64,000 nucleotides of DNA, from NCBI GenBank assembly GCA_014549065.1, contig JACDOX010000012.1, positions 9,309,413 through 9,373,412 on the forward strand. Reading direction: 5' to 3'. Shown one piece after another: positions 49,420 through 61,682 of the stretch. The translations under genes were made by a program, and so were the position numbers. The stretch comes from Cardinalis cardinalis. Its lineage: Eukaryota; Chordata; Aves; Passeriformes; Cardinalidae. The notes under the pieces were generated by a model. It did no database searches, was not told where the DNA came from, and saw nothing but the letters and a program-made list of their open reading frames with translations. How positions within the stretch are numbered: position 1 is the stretch's first letter; each line of letters begins with the position of its first letter.

Positions 49420-52400
49420 TCACTCTCAGAGGTAAGTTTTAGGATAGATTTAATCTGGTTCATTTTGTTAAGGAAATGGCACAAATTTATGTTACTTCAT
49501 GTGTATTCTATTTAATATTTTTTTGGTGTCCTTAGGGCTACCTATGTGCTGCTAATTANCAGACTGTGCATTTCTGCAGTTGAGGCAGCAGTAAGGAAGC
49601 TGGGATTATGGAGTGCACAGAGTGTGCTACTGTAGGCAATAAAGTCATATCAAATAATAATCAGTTTTCACTGGAATACCTCAAAGCACTTTGCAGTTTT
49701 TTTCATGTTCAATTTTTCTATCTCCAGTGGTTGCAGTGCAACCTCCACTTTGAAGTGTGGGGACTTAGCTGANTGATAAACACTGTAAGCACAACATCAA
49801 AGATAAATTCTCTTGAACTAAGACAGGAATTGCTTCTCTTTTTTCCTCTGGTTAGAGAAACCTGAATGTAAGGTGGTTAAATGGAAAAGAGTTTTCAAAG
49901 CCAACCACTCTGACTTTTAGGACTATTTTCTTGTGAAATTGAAACTTATTACAGATAAGAGTCCTTTTGTTATTATCAGTGATAGCTCTTGTTGTTGCTG
50001 CATGGTGAGATAACTCACTCTTATTTCTTAAATAATTTAGATGGAGATAGAAACTTAAACTTGCCAACAGATAATTTTAGAAAGAGCTAGCTTCTGAAGA
50101 GTATTGCAATATCTTCTGTGCTCTTAAATAACTCTAGGCTGATCTATTTTCTTGTACTTGCTTAGTCCCCTTCATTTCTGAAAGCAGTTTTTATTCTACT
50201 TTTCCCTGTCATGGGAATGAAGTGATTTCCACTTTCTAAGTAAGTATCCTTCATTAAAAGAACTCTTCAGCCTAAATCTGTCGTGTCTAAGAGAATAAAT
50301 TGGGTTCCTCTGGAGAATTTTTCCAGCTTTCTTACTATCAGTTTAAAATNGTTGAGTTTACCCCGTTGTGCTTAAAAGGGCTCTTTCACCCTGAGTTTCT
50401 GTTTCTGACTCAGATCTAAAATAAAGCATTTTCTGTCTTTACATTTTCCTGTAAATTAATCTGGCAGCAATGGAATTTGGAATTTTCATAATTTAAGTCA
50501 CAGAAATAGTTTACTGTCAGGGATGCCCTGAAGAACACTCCAGTCATTACTGCTGTATTGCAACTTAAACATATCTTTCTCAAAAAATTACATTCTGTCC
50601 AAGATGTTAGAGGACCACTTTTAGTGCNATTATTATATAGAATTACGTCCCACAAAATTGATTGTCCTGGAGTGATTACGGCTGCAAGATGCTCTGCAGC
50701 TCCAGGTTCTGAGCTCCAAACACCCTTGATTTTGATCAGTGGGGGGACACCTCCCTTGCTTGTTACAGCTGCTTCCATGTATGCAGACTACTCAGANCAG
50801 TCTAACTTGCAGAGTACTGCTAAACTGGAGATCCATATTCAACCCTTNAGTAGGAGATGGCTGCCTGTCCTTGTGGAGGCAGGGCTGAGAGGGAGAAAGG
50901 CAATTTCCTGAAGTGCTCATTGTATGTCACTTCTAATCATTGATTGTTTCAGGGTTTCATTGATGGAATCTAGGGAGTGACCTCATGGGATCAATCTNTG
51001 AACACATCAGATTAATGAGTTCAAATGTACAANTTTTTTGGTCTTTCAGTCTTCAGAAATATGTCATAAACCTGTTTTAGGACTATTGTTACACGTTGAA
51101 TTTTTCTTTCATTTATGACATATTTTCCAGAAATAATGTCAGGGCCCATGTACACCTACAAGCTCTGCAATGCCCCTCTCTCTGGGTGCCTATGCNCAAA
51201 GTGCAGCTGTAACCCCTATACTCCTGTTGGGAGATAAGAAGGGAGCTGTAGAGATGTTTGGCTGTCACTGTGCTGCTGATTGACTTTGGCTTCTGNCATC
51301 AGCCTGCTCTGCTCTTCTTGTTTGAGTGTTGTAAAACGGCCCTTGTGTTGGAGAGGACAGTGCCCTGCCGGCCTCATTGTCGCTTTCCCCTTCCCTTGGG
51401 GAGCAATACACACCAAGAGCTATTTATTAATTTATTTTCATTATTATGATTTCACTAAGGGCAATAGAGATACACAGGCTATCAGAAGCAGTTCAGGATG
51501 GCTCAAGGTTAAATCTGGATGTGTTTGTCCATGCAGAATGATGTAAATTAAATCACCCTTCCAAATGACTGGATAGCATAGCACATGGTGAGTTGAAAAT
51601 AAAATGACCATTGTCTTGGGTAGGCTGAACTCTCCTTTGTGTAGTGACTATGGACAGCAATTTCTTTTTTCCTGAAACAGAAAATGATTGTTAAAGATCC
51701 TGAAATTCAATCTTGTTATGGGTCTTTCTGACTTTAACGCATTATGAGAAAGCTGCTAATGTGTTTACAATTGATAGCTTAAAGTTTAATTATTTTAACT
51801 TTTAAATTGTATTCTTTATACATGAAAGTGGCATTAATTTCAATTANATGAAAATGGTAAGGGATCATTCCTACTTGGCATTCCTAATGAATAGGAAATT
51901 ATACTNACAACTTTGACTATTCTATTAATTTATTGCTGGGAATAATTAGTAATTAATGACTATAAAAAGATGCTTTNTTTTACAAAAATGTGTCTTTTGT
52001 CCTTTTTTACTACATTTATTTTCAACACTATCTGCCTTTGTAGCTTTATCTTGAACAACCACTTTCTTTCTTCCACTACCTACACCAGAGTTTGAATACT
52101 AAAATTTTAAATAAGAAAAGCCTTTATTCCTGTTCATTGCTTTGTGCCTTAGTGTTACCATATTCTCNAACTGAGATCTGAAGCTAGAAGAAAGGGGAAA
52201 AGCCCTAGATTTTGCTAAAAGTATAAAGCATAATTTTGCTTCCATCTTGGGCTCTGTGACCTTCAGGTTGGTCAATAGGATGCTGAAAGTCAACTACATC
52301 ACACATTTTTCCATGGGCCATTTATATGGTCTGATTAGTTTATGTTCATAGAAAGTACTAGTTACTGGAAAATATTTGCATCTTTATGCAGTTGCTTAGA

Positions 52401-55400
52401 TNTTCTTGGCTCCCAGTTACTCATCCAGAGAGACAAGATGTCTTCCATATGTCTANTGCCATTTGTGTCAGTTCTGTGGAATATCTTGGCTAGTTTGTGC
52501 TTATTGTCNTATTTTCACATGACTATAAGCACATGTTTGGACATGTCGGTTGAACTCCATTCCTTACTGACCATAATGACATATCAACTCCTACGGCTCC
52601 ATGTAGACACCTAAATGGAAATGTCTTAATTTGGAACTCAAAAATTCTCAGANATTTTTCTAGACCTCTTGCAAGATCTCTCCATTCTTACTTTTGCTAC
52701 AGAAAACCTAATTTTACCTTGCTGCTGTGTAACAGATGTAGACTTTTTTAGAAACNTTCATACCTAGGGGCCAGAGGACACCTAAACCTCCCCTGGATTT
52801 CAAGGGGACCAACAATGACTCATCTACCTGACTTCTCAGGCATATTGCAAGGTATCTCCATTTATGATAGATTTGTTAACTAAAATTGAATCTACCATGT
52901 GTGCAAATGATCCCTGTCTGGGATTGTTAGACACATAGACAAATTGCTTATTACTATCTTTTATTATTACACTGTGCATGGCTATGTACTAAAATGATCA
53001 CTTGATCCTACAGAGACTTTTAGGCTTGCACAGTAGCTCTGATTCTGAGACCAGGGAGTAAAATCTGGCTATGTCCTTGCTTTTAAACTGTCTTTGCTTC
53101 CAATTCAGGGCAGATACATTCAAACTATACTGAAAGTGTACATTATGTTGGCTAATTCACAAACTGTGCCTGTGAATTGTTTGGAAAGAATGCGACTTCA
53201 GTTAGGCTAATAGTGTGCTAGAAATTAGTGCAATAACAATAATATGAATAATATCTAGCTTTNCAGTGCCTAGTTCTTCCTTGGTGTTGTTCATTTGGTG
53301 TAGATGCCTCATGATTATTGAGAAGAATATTGGAGGGCCTGTATGGGATTTATAAGCNCATCTCATAAGGAAGATCTGGCAACCAGAAGCTAAGGCATTC
53401 ACCAGAGAAAATTACCAAACTGTTTTCAGGTGAAAATATTCCATTTGATGTTATGTGACTATATATCTAATTTCACCCTGGAGAATAATATAACAGCCAG
53501 CAAACTTCATTTGGAAATAGCACCTTGCCTGTCAAAGAGGAGAAGTTTATTCTAGAGTATTCTAGAATGTGACAGCTATTTGCCAGGGAAAATAGCATTG
53601 CAGATCTGTGTAGAAGTGAGGCCAGGGAAGAATCCTGCATGCTAGGGAAAATACAGAGACACTGTAAGGAGGTAAAAGGAGATCAACAGCCCAGAGGTTA
53701 TTTATTTTGTGGAAAGTTAGGTTAAAAAAAATCTCACTTAGTATCCTTTGTCTTGTCTTATGAATGTCTTGTCTTTAATAAATGCAGCATATCCAAGAAT
53801 ACCATACCCTCCCTAAATCATCATTTTAGCTGATGTGGAAAGCTACTCAGTGAATCANTCCCTGATGCAAGTGCAGTCAGTGAACATCCTATCCAAATAC
53901 TAATCAGGCCAAGTCTTTGCATATGCTTCCATCTGGAGAAGGCTTTGTGTGGGCACAGTGGTTTTCCTGAGTAGAGTAATTGACAAGACTTCAAATTGTG
54001 AGCTGCAGGTCTTCTCATAAGATATTGCACTGACTTAAATAAAGGGATTATTACTAAAGAATTTAATTATATGCCTATGTGAGCACTTTTCATGTAGTAG
54101 TTTATTTCAAATTTTGTAGGGGTGAAAAGAAGCATTCAGATGGGATAATCTTAATTACCCTTTGGTGGGAGTGGAGAGTGNTCTCAGTAGGGTAGCAGAT
54201 TGTTGGTCTGAAAAGGAGACCAATAGACTGACAATCCTTGAGANATGACTGTCAGATAAAATGACAAATGGATTTTCAGTGTAAAGTTAGCTCATGCAGG
54301 GTGCAAGAGTTACTACAAGACAGAAGGAAGTAAATTACTCAGGCTGCTGCTTCTCAAATCCATGAGGGCAATGGTATCTAGTGCTTTACACTGCTACTTA
54401 ATTTTTATTCCATAAAGATGTAGCTGTCATAGCTATCCCTGATTCAAATGAAGAGGAATTTTACCCACATTTTTAGATACTTTTTTGGTTTTTTTCTAGT
54501 GAGAGAAATAATACAGGTGTTAAGATAAACAGGACTGTAAGCAGGACTCTGCCTGCATTCCTGTGTTAATGCTGTCCCCAAAAACCAGTTGCCAAGCATA
54601 GCCACAACCATTCTACCACAAAATCATGCTAAAATAATTGTTTTCTCCTGTAGTGCTCCTTTCCTGGGCTTCTGAATTTCAAGCTTTCAAAAGCTAAATA
54701 ATGTTTCTAGCATGATATATTTTACTTTACTTTAAATAACAATGTACATGATGTTCCATGATGGTTTTAGTTATTTCTCTGGAAAACAAGTTTCCTCTAG
54801 GAATCCCTGGGAGCCNTCGTTCACATCAAACATTTTCTTTATGACTGAGGATGGTGGACAAATGGCAAGTCTGNAGACCAGTGTAGAATACTTTTGAGAC
54901 ATAAGGTAGGTGAGAATGGAGAAGGAGTGGGAAAGCATTAGCTTTCCCTAGAAAGCATCACTATATTCCTCTGTTAGGGGGAATTTACTTTTTCTCTATT
55001 CCATATGCAAAGGAGATGTGGACGTGGAGGAAGAGTTCAGAGTTGACTCAACTGAAACTCTTGCGCTAGTTAGAAACACTTTGTGACAAACTGATAGAAA
55101 AACATCTAGTACATAAAATAGCTTTACATGAGGAGTACAAATGTCTCAGCTATTACATGACCAGGACCACAATATTGCATGACTGTGAGGTCTAAGGGCA
55201 TGTTATGGAGCCCTCCAGACTAGGCTTCTACTTTAAGACTTGCCTGGCAGCTGGTCCTAGATGCCCTGGCCTCATTTGCTTCATGCTCACCCACAAACAC
55301 AAATGGGTGTCTCAGCTGATCCNCAGTCTCAATGGTCTCCCCAGCTGCTGCCTAGGACCCCATGGCTCATCCAGNAGCCAGCACAGTGACCTTCCTGGTC

Positions 55401-57506
55401 TCTAGGTTTGACACTGGCTACCAAGATCTTATCCTACTTCAGGGTAATCCTGATTTTATTAAAAAATATTGTTTACAACTTACCCACACATTTTGCCATT
55501 TTTACATATAGTAATGCTAAACTTCAATGAAGATCTTCTGCAGAACCACACAAATTTACATGGGGGATTGGTAAATATCTCTCACCATGAAGGCTAACTG
55601 GACTATTTCTCCTTGCAGAGAACAGTTANGACAAAAACTAGCTGAAAAATCATCCTCTGAACAAAGCTTCTTTCTAAAGAGGCTTGTGCTGGAGAATTTT
55701 TATGGTACCCCTCAAGGAAAGCTAAGCGCATTTGTGCTTAAATCTAACAGAAAATGATTAATGAACAAAGCTTGCTTAAAGNCCCACATCACAATACATG
55801 TTTCTACATGGAGTCTGCAAATATGGGTCACAAGGACNTTCCTTGGATACGCTTGCACCAGCACCAGTCCCAGGAGCAGCTCCATGAGCGCCTCAGCCCA
55901 GCTGGGGGTGCATCCCCCAGGCCAGCTCTGTTGCNCAAGGGTGGCCACTGAGCTTGTGCCCCTGAGGGCTCCTGTTCCTGGATGCCTACAAGGCAATGCA
56001 GAGGCTGCATCTCACCTCTTTGCCAAGGCATGGAACTTCACTCCCTTACACGGCGTGTTTTGTCTCCAACACTTCTGATTCCAACCTTNCAACCCCTTCT
56101 TGCAAATGGACCTTCTTTCCCTCTGTGCCAGATCATTTCTTTGTCTCAAATTACTGCTNCTGAGAAGTTACAGCTAGGATTTCTGCTTTGCTTGCTTTTT
56201 TGTCAATAGACCCAGAGTAAGCTCCAAATAGTCTCTCTTAAATCTCTGTCTTTTCAAATTTAAATTGTTAACACAGGGGNTTCTGGGAGCTGTACCTTCA
56301 GCATCTTGCTTGGAAATGCACATAATAAATGTTTGCTTTTCTGTTACTTGGGATAGAAAAAATATAAATAAAACATATGAAGGGCTTCTAGGTAAAAGAA
56401 GAGAAAAAATCCAAACATGTTCTGGTATTGTTTTATTGTTTTGTTGGCAGAAAAATATCACACTTTGGGAACTGTGGGCGAATAACTTATTCAGGAACTC
56501 AATAAACAGAGAAGAGAAATCAAGCACATACTGGAATAAATTCAAGTTTTTGGGTTTTTCCCTTTTTGTTTCCTTATTTTTAAAGTTATAACTCTTTATA
56601 GATAAACTTAATGTTCATCCCCCAGTAACAGAGGGCTCCTACGTTCAATTTGATACATTTTATACCATGTTTGTACTCAGAAGAATTCCTGATAATGGTT
56701 ATTATGAATGGAAAATTTAGCATCTTTTTCCTGATGAAATGAGATTAATTTGAAGTCTATACCACTAAGTTTGTATGTCAGTCCCTTCTTGATAATTTTG
56801 AAATATATTGGGCAATTTTAATCCCACTGAAAGCTGTGCGGAATTCCTGAAGATAATTAATGATGTCCCTACAAATTTACTGAAAGTGGTATTGACTAAA
56901 GGGAGAAAGGGCCAAAATAGCACCTCGAGGCCAATGGAGTGTGAAATCAGCCATTACACATTCCCTTTAGTAACAAGCAGCCATTTCATATGCATGTAGT
57001 TCAACACTAATGCCTACTTTTTTCTTCTTATATGTGTGTTTCATAAAGGATCACCTGCTGCAGAGAAGAGGNAATTTTACCAGGGTGATGTGGCTGACAT
57101 AAATGAAATAGGACTCAAATAAGAAAAAAAATCATGTTTCATTAGCTTAATTGTCTATAGGACAACCTGATACTTCTGTCTTCAGGAATCCAGTCAGTAG
57201 CAATATTTCTTTTTCCAGTTGCATAGTGGACTCTAAAACATTAGAGCTACAGTATAGCACTGTATGCATGGCCATGAGAAGGATTCAAGCGCTGTAGAAA
57301 TCAAACACCTCTCATCTGTGAATGTACATTCTATGTGAAAATTATGTGTGAACAAAGAAAATTGCTCCTGTCAAAGGACATTCAGCTTCATCACCTGTTA
57401 ACTGTGAGAAACATTTGTGAGGAATGTAGTTTTAAGCTGATTTGACCATGGCATCTATTGCAATCATTTACACATGAAGAGTCATCTGTACTTCAGGCTG
57501 TGTTGT

Positions 57507-57550
57507 AATCACAGAATCATAGAATGGTTTTGGGAAGAGACCTTAACAAT
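57507..57550 (-). mobile_element. CR1 LINE 3' terminus, outer piece of a split copy
   Basis: The text cacagaatcatagaatggtt, then ttgggaagagaccttaacaat, is the reverse complement of the CR1 3' end. It stops at 57550 and continues, in CR1 terms, at 57992 (aacaatcatctaattccacc). Confidence 0.85.
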
Positions 57551-57997
57551 TATGGAGTTGCATCCAGCCAGGCTGAATAGTGGTTTTGTNTCAGTAGCAC
57601 ATACAGAAGGCCATGGGAAATGGGATACTGAGGGGGCCACACCTAGCCAGGACATGGTGAGAACAGTGGGGTCATGGGAGTCAGTATCTTAATAGAATTA
57701 TCCTATATTTGGTCAGTTGATTTGTTCTCAGTTGATTCAGTTCCTGATACAAATAAGGTCATGTTCTGAGTTCGTGTTNGTGATTGGACCCTTGCCCTCA
57801 AAAGACCCCTATACCTGGTTGTGCGGCCACCCCCCCCCAGTCTTTGGATCTTGCCCCTGCACTCTGCGGTTTCCATGTTTGTTATNTTGTTATTGAAGTA
57901 TTTATTTTTTTGGACATCATTCCTGTCCCTTATTTTCCAGCTCCCCCCAGCCAAGCTGAACAAGGGGTCACAGTGACTGNAGACTGTGATAAACAAT
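57545..57997. mobile_element. 441-bp insertion in CR1 with aacaat target duplication, unclassified
   Basis: The segment 57551-57991 interrupts a CR1 copy and is flanked by aacaat on both sides (57545-57550 and 57992-57997). Its length, the target duplication and the presence of ATTGG- and tttattt-type signals suggest a solo LTR. Clean TG/CA ends are not present (it begins tatgga and ends gtgata), so orientation and class are open. I do not recognise its body, which includes an eight-C run near 57830. Confidence 0.65.
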
Positions 57998-58895
57998 CAT
58001 CTAATTCCACCCCCTATGGTNAGGGACACTTTCCACTAGATCCCATTGGACTATAGCAAGTGGAGTACCTCAAGAGGACAAAATCTGCTCTCCTGAACTC
58101 CAGGGAAGTGAGTTTCTTGTCTCACCTCCCCAATGCCCTAAGGATCTCAAATTTCACCATTTCATGGTCACTGAAGCCCAGGCTGCTTCACAATCCCTGT
58201 CAGCTCCTCCTTGTTGATGAGAACAAGGTCCAGCATAACACCTCTCCTTGCTGGTTCCTCTATCCCTTGGAGAAGGAAGTTGCCATCAATGCATTTCAGG
58301 ANCCTCCTGGATTGCTTATGTCCTGCTTTGTTGTCCTTCCAATAGGTATTGGGATGTTTATGTTCCCCANGAGGGATAGGGCTTCTGAACAATTAGGCTG
58401 CTCTTATCTGTCTAAAGGTGACCTAATCCATTTGGTTTTCCTGATTGGGTGGCCTNTAGCAGACCCTCACTATGATGNCATCTGTCCGTTTCCTCCCTTT
58501 AGTCCTGACCCGTTAACTCTGTTGGCTCCTCATCCACCCCCAAAGAAAGCACCATGGACTTCAGCTGAGTGACAGCTGAGGGTGACATCCCCTCCTTGTC
58601 TCCTTGCCTGTCCTTCCTAAAACGTCGGTGTCCTTCCATTTCAATGCTCTAGTCATAGGAGCCATCTCATCATGTCTCCATGATGCCAACAAGGTCGTGG
58701 CCCTGCAGGTGTGTGCATGTCTCTAACTCCTGTTTTTTCCCCATGTGATGCGCATTTTCATAGAGGCATTGGAGTTAGGGCACTGATGAAGTTGCCTTAC
58801 TGACTGGAGTGGATGGAATTCCTTTGGGCTGCCTTTCAGGTGCTCTCCTGCTGATCTGCAGTCCCCCTCCATGCGCTTGGCATCTTGGCTTGGCA
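57998..58895 (-). mobile_element. CR1 LINE, 3' tail joined to endonuclease domain (internally deleted)
   Basis: From 57998 to about 58036 the sequence is still CR1 3' tail (cccctatggt, then gggacactttccactaga). From about 58040 upwards the minus strand reads the CR1 ORF2 endonuclease: near its start NSNASMKMRITWG, then WDGSYD, EMEGHRRFRKDRQGD, HPNTYWKDNKAGHKQSRR, FLLQGIEEPARRGVMLDLVL and finally the equivalent of DHEMVEFEILRALGR, LEFRRADFVLLRY. The whole reverse transcriptase is missing between these parts. Stops and N positions show it is dead. Confidence 0.88.
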
Positions 58896-61496
58896 TTGGC
58901 ATCAAACTGGTAGAAGTGGGATGGGCTGAGATTCCCCTTTCCCAGTATAAACTTAAATGTATAAATGACTAAATCATAGTATCACACCAGTCTGCAAAGA
59001 GTGGTTTAATAGGTGGGGAATAAATGAGCCTTGGTGGATCTCTGTGCAACTTTTGGGGCATGAATAGTTCATCTGCAGTACAGACATTCACTAAGTGACT
59101 CTGGAGCCTATGCTGCATTTTTAAATCTGCTGCAGGCACTTCAGCAATTTGGTCTAATTTTAAGACAATAGGATTTGATAATGCAAGTGTTGAAGTACTT
59201 TAAATACTGATTCTGATGCATATTTCAATTTTACCTTTTACAAAACCTCATTAGAATACTTGAAATTATAANAACTTTTTCCAATAGTTTTGGCTTGCTG
59301 TTAAAATCTTTTAACTTCAGAGAATTTTTCAGTCTTTGGCACAAAATATGAACATTGATATCAAAGCTGAAAATCAAAAGAAAGACAAANAGAACTGTAA
59401 TTGAACTAGTCAGAATAAAGAGAACGGAATAAAAATACACATGCTGTAGATAGNGTAAAGAGCAGATGTGCAAGAAACAAACAGTGCATATAAATTAGTA
59501 ATCATAAGAAAATATAAAGCTCAGTACACTCCATGTGATTTTTAGCATACAGAGTAACCTAAGAAATAAAACTTGTGTAACATCTGGGCATAAGATTAGA
59601 AACAGGATTTTAAACTGCTACTGGTTTTTAAATTTGCCTAATATAATCAGTTGCAGTTTTTGAGATACAGACAGAAAACTCTCAGAATATCCATTGAAGA
59701 GGACTTTGGTGGTATTACTAATCAGAGTGAATGTAGAAAAAAAATGTAGTGGGAAAATTCTGTGTATACCGAGCCACGATGAAACATAAGCAACAATTCT
59801 CAATGACTTCAAAAATTCTGTGGCACTCATAGCTACCAGTAGCTGTTAAGTACTATAAACTTTGAACACTAAGACTTTGCAGTCGGGAGTTACAGTACAG
59901 ACAGAAAATTGATATGGAGAATGTATGAAAGCATAAAGGAGTGGTGTAAGGAGACTGAATATGTGAGTTAAGATTCATGGAATTTTAAACCTGGTCTAAG
60001 CTAAGGACAAATGGACCATTTATATATATGACTATGGGGTGTGAATAGTNGCAGAAGGGAGGATTATTGTCTGCAAACTCTTTAAGAACTTAGAAAATCA
60101 TTGCAAAGATGGTTCTGAAACTGAGCTGGTACTGTGAGATGGCAGTGCATGGTGATGAGGGGAATGAGCTCACCTCTAGACATGAATCAGATGGCTGAGT
60201 TGTTTTTAGGAAGGAATTTGGAAAACTGGAAGTTCTGAAGATGTGACTTTACAAAAATTGTTGCCTAAGCACTGCTCACCAGGCAGTGGGAGGGCAATGG
60301 TTGCTTGCTAGTGAGTTCTAACAACACCAAAATGAAGACGAAGTACCAAGAAATATTCCTGGTCACTGCAGGATACCATTTTAAATTGAGAAACAAGTTT
60401 TAGAGTAAGAGACTAAATTTGCCAGGGTTAGACCATCCATATTCCTCAGAAATAACTAAAGGGGAATAAAGAGTATCAGCCTTGATGCTCATTGACTTTA
60501 TTGGATTATTTTTATAACTTATATTTGAGTAGGACTACANATATAGGTAAACAGGGACCCTGACCCCAAAACTAATTGTCTAAATCAGTTATCTTTTCAA
60601 AGGTTAGATGGTCAATATACTGCTTTTATTAACAAAACAAATGCAAAACAAAATTTGAATACAATTCCTCTTAAGATGCAAGGACATGTTTGATATCAAC
60701 ACAGTTATCAGAAAATGAAAAAATAACTTTCATCTATCTTTCTTTAATTCAACACANGTGAATAACTAAGATGGGAGCAAGTTAGTTGTTCAGTAACATT
60801 TTCAGATCAGAAATTACATGTGACAGGCAACTACATTCTTATGTCTGCAACAGAAAAAGAATTGACTATGCTGAATACAAATAAANCTTCAGAAGAGACC
60901 TGGTTTTGTGCTATACTTTGCTTTTGGATGAGCTGATATCTTACTGGAATCAAGGATGAAGATTTCTGAACTCTCAGTAGAGATCCCGGAAATCTCTTTT
61001 TAGAGTGGTTTTCTTCAAAGGAACTTTCTTTATTATTCAGAGAATAAGATCCACAAGGAAAACCCAATTCTGAATTCTTGTCTCTTCTTTTTCTTCTTTT
61101 TCTCAGTATTGTTTTAAGGTACTGTTTAATGATTCATAAGTTATTGCAAAGTCATAGAGTGCTNTTTTACTTCTTTGTGAATGAGAAAGATATTTCTTTC
61201 TTTTTGATGCTGAAATCACTATTTAGAAAAAAAGTTTTATACACATATCACCAATCTTTAGTGATGAAATGTGGTAACAAAAGCAATGAAAGCAAGAATA
61301 AAGAAGACTGAACAAAACTCACTGGAATAATCAAAGGAGGAAGAGAAGGAGAGGAAGAATGAGAGAGAGTGGGTGAGGAGGAGAGGAGCTTTGAGAAAAA
61401 TAGTCTCTGAATCACTTTCCTAATTTGTTTGTCTATAGTTTTCAACTACCTGAATATTGAGGAAGAAACTCCTCAGTTGAAGATATCTCATTTGAC
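58896..61496. other. Intergenic, nothing recognised
   Basis: AT-rich with scattered short open frames and a GA-rich low-complexity stretch at 61318-61395. I found no gene, RNA or repeat family. Confidence 0.55.
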
Positions 61497-61497
61497 T

Positions 61498-61682
61498 GAA
61501 TCACATAACCATCACAGGATATCCTGAGTTGGAAGACATCAACAAAGATTATTGAAGTCCAGCTCTCAATTAATGAAGTCCAGCACAGAACCACCCCAAG
61601 AATCACACCATGTGCCTGAGAACATTGTCCAAACACGTCTAGAACTCTGAAAGGATTGGTGCTGTGACCACCTGCCTTGAGC
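61498..61682 (-). mobile_element. CR1 LINE fragment (different subfamily)
   Basis: The plus strand gives the reverse complement of a CR1 3' part: gaatcacataaccatcacag, gatatcctgagttggaagac, then ccaagaatcacaccatgtgc, ctgagaacattgtccaaac and ggtgctgtgaccacctgcc. The wording differs from the other copies here, suggesting another CR1 subfamily. A 15-bp phrase (aatgaagtccagc, compare attgaagtccagc) is duplicated inside it. Confidence 0.88.

Larger units (their letters stand above)
47330..57506. other. Intergenic, about 10 kb without gene or clear transposon
   Basis: AT-rich DNA apart from two GC-richer patches (about 55205-55420 and 55840-56060) and a purine-rich stretch at 48960-49050. The open frames in the GC-rich patches overlap on both strands and resemble nothing known. 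Two short duplications or hairpins in this span are listed separately. Confidence 0.5.

Noticed and set aside
50416..50911. Open frames of 117 and 120 codons on opposite strands
   Set aside because: They overlap, contain N positions, have no exon boundaries and resemble no known protein.
58060..58572. 170-codon plus-strand open frame
   Set aside because: It is antisense to the CR1 endonuclease, which is clearly encoded on the minus strand.
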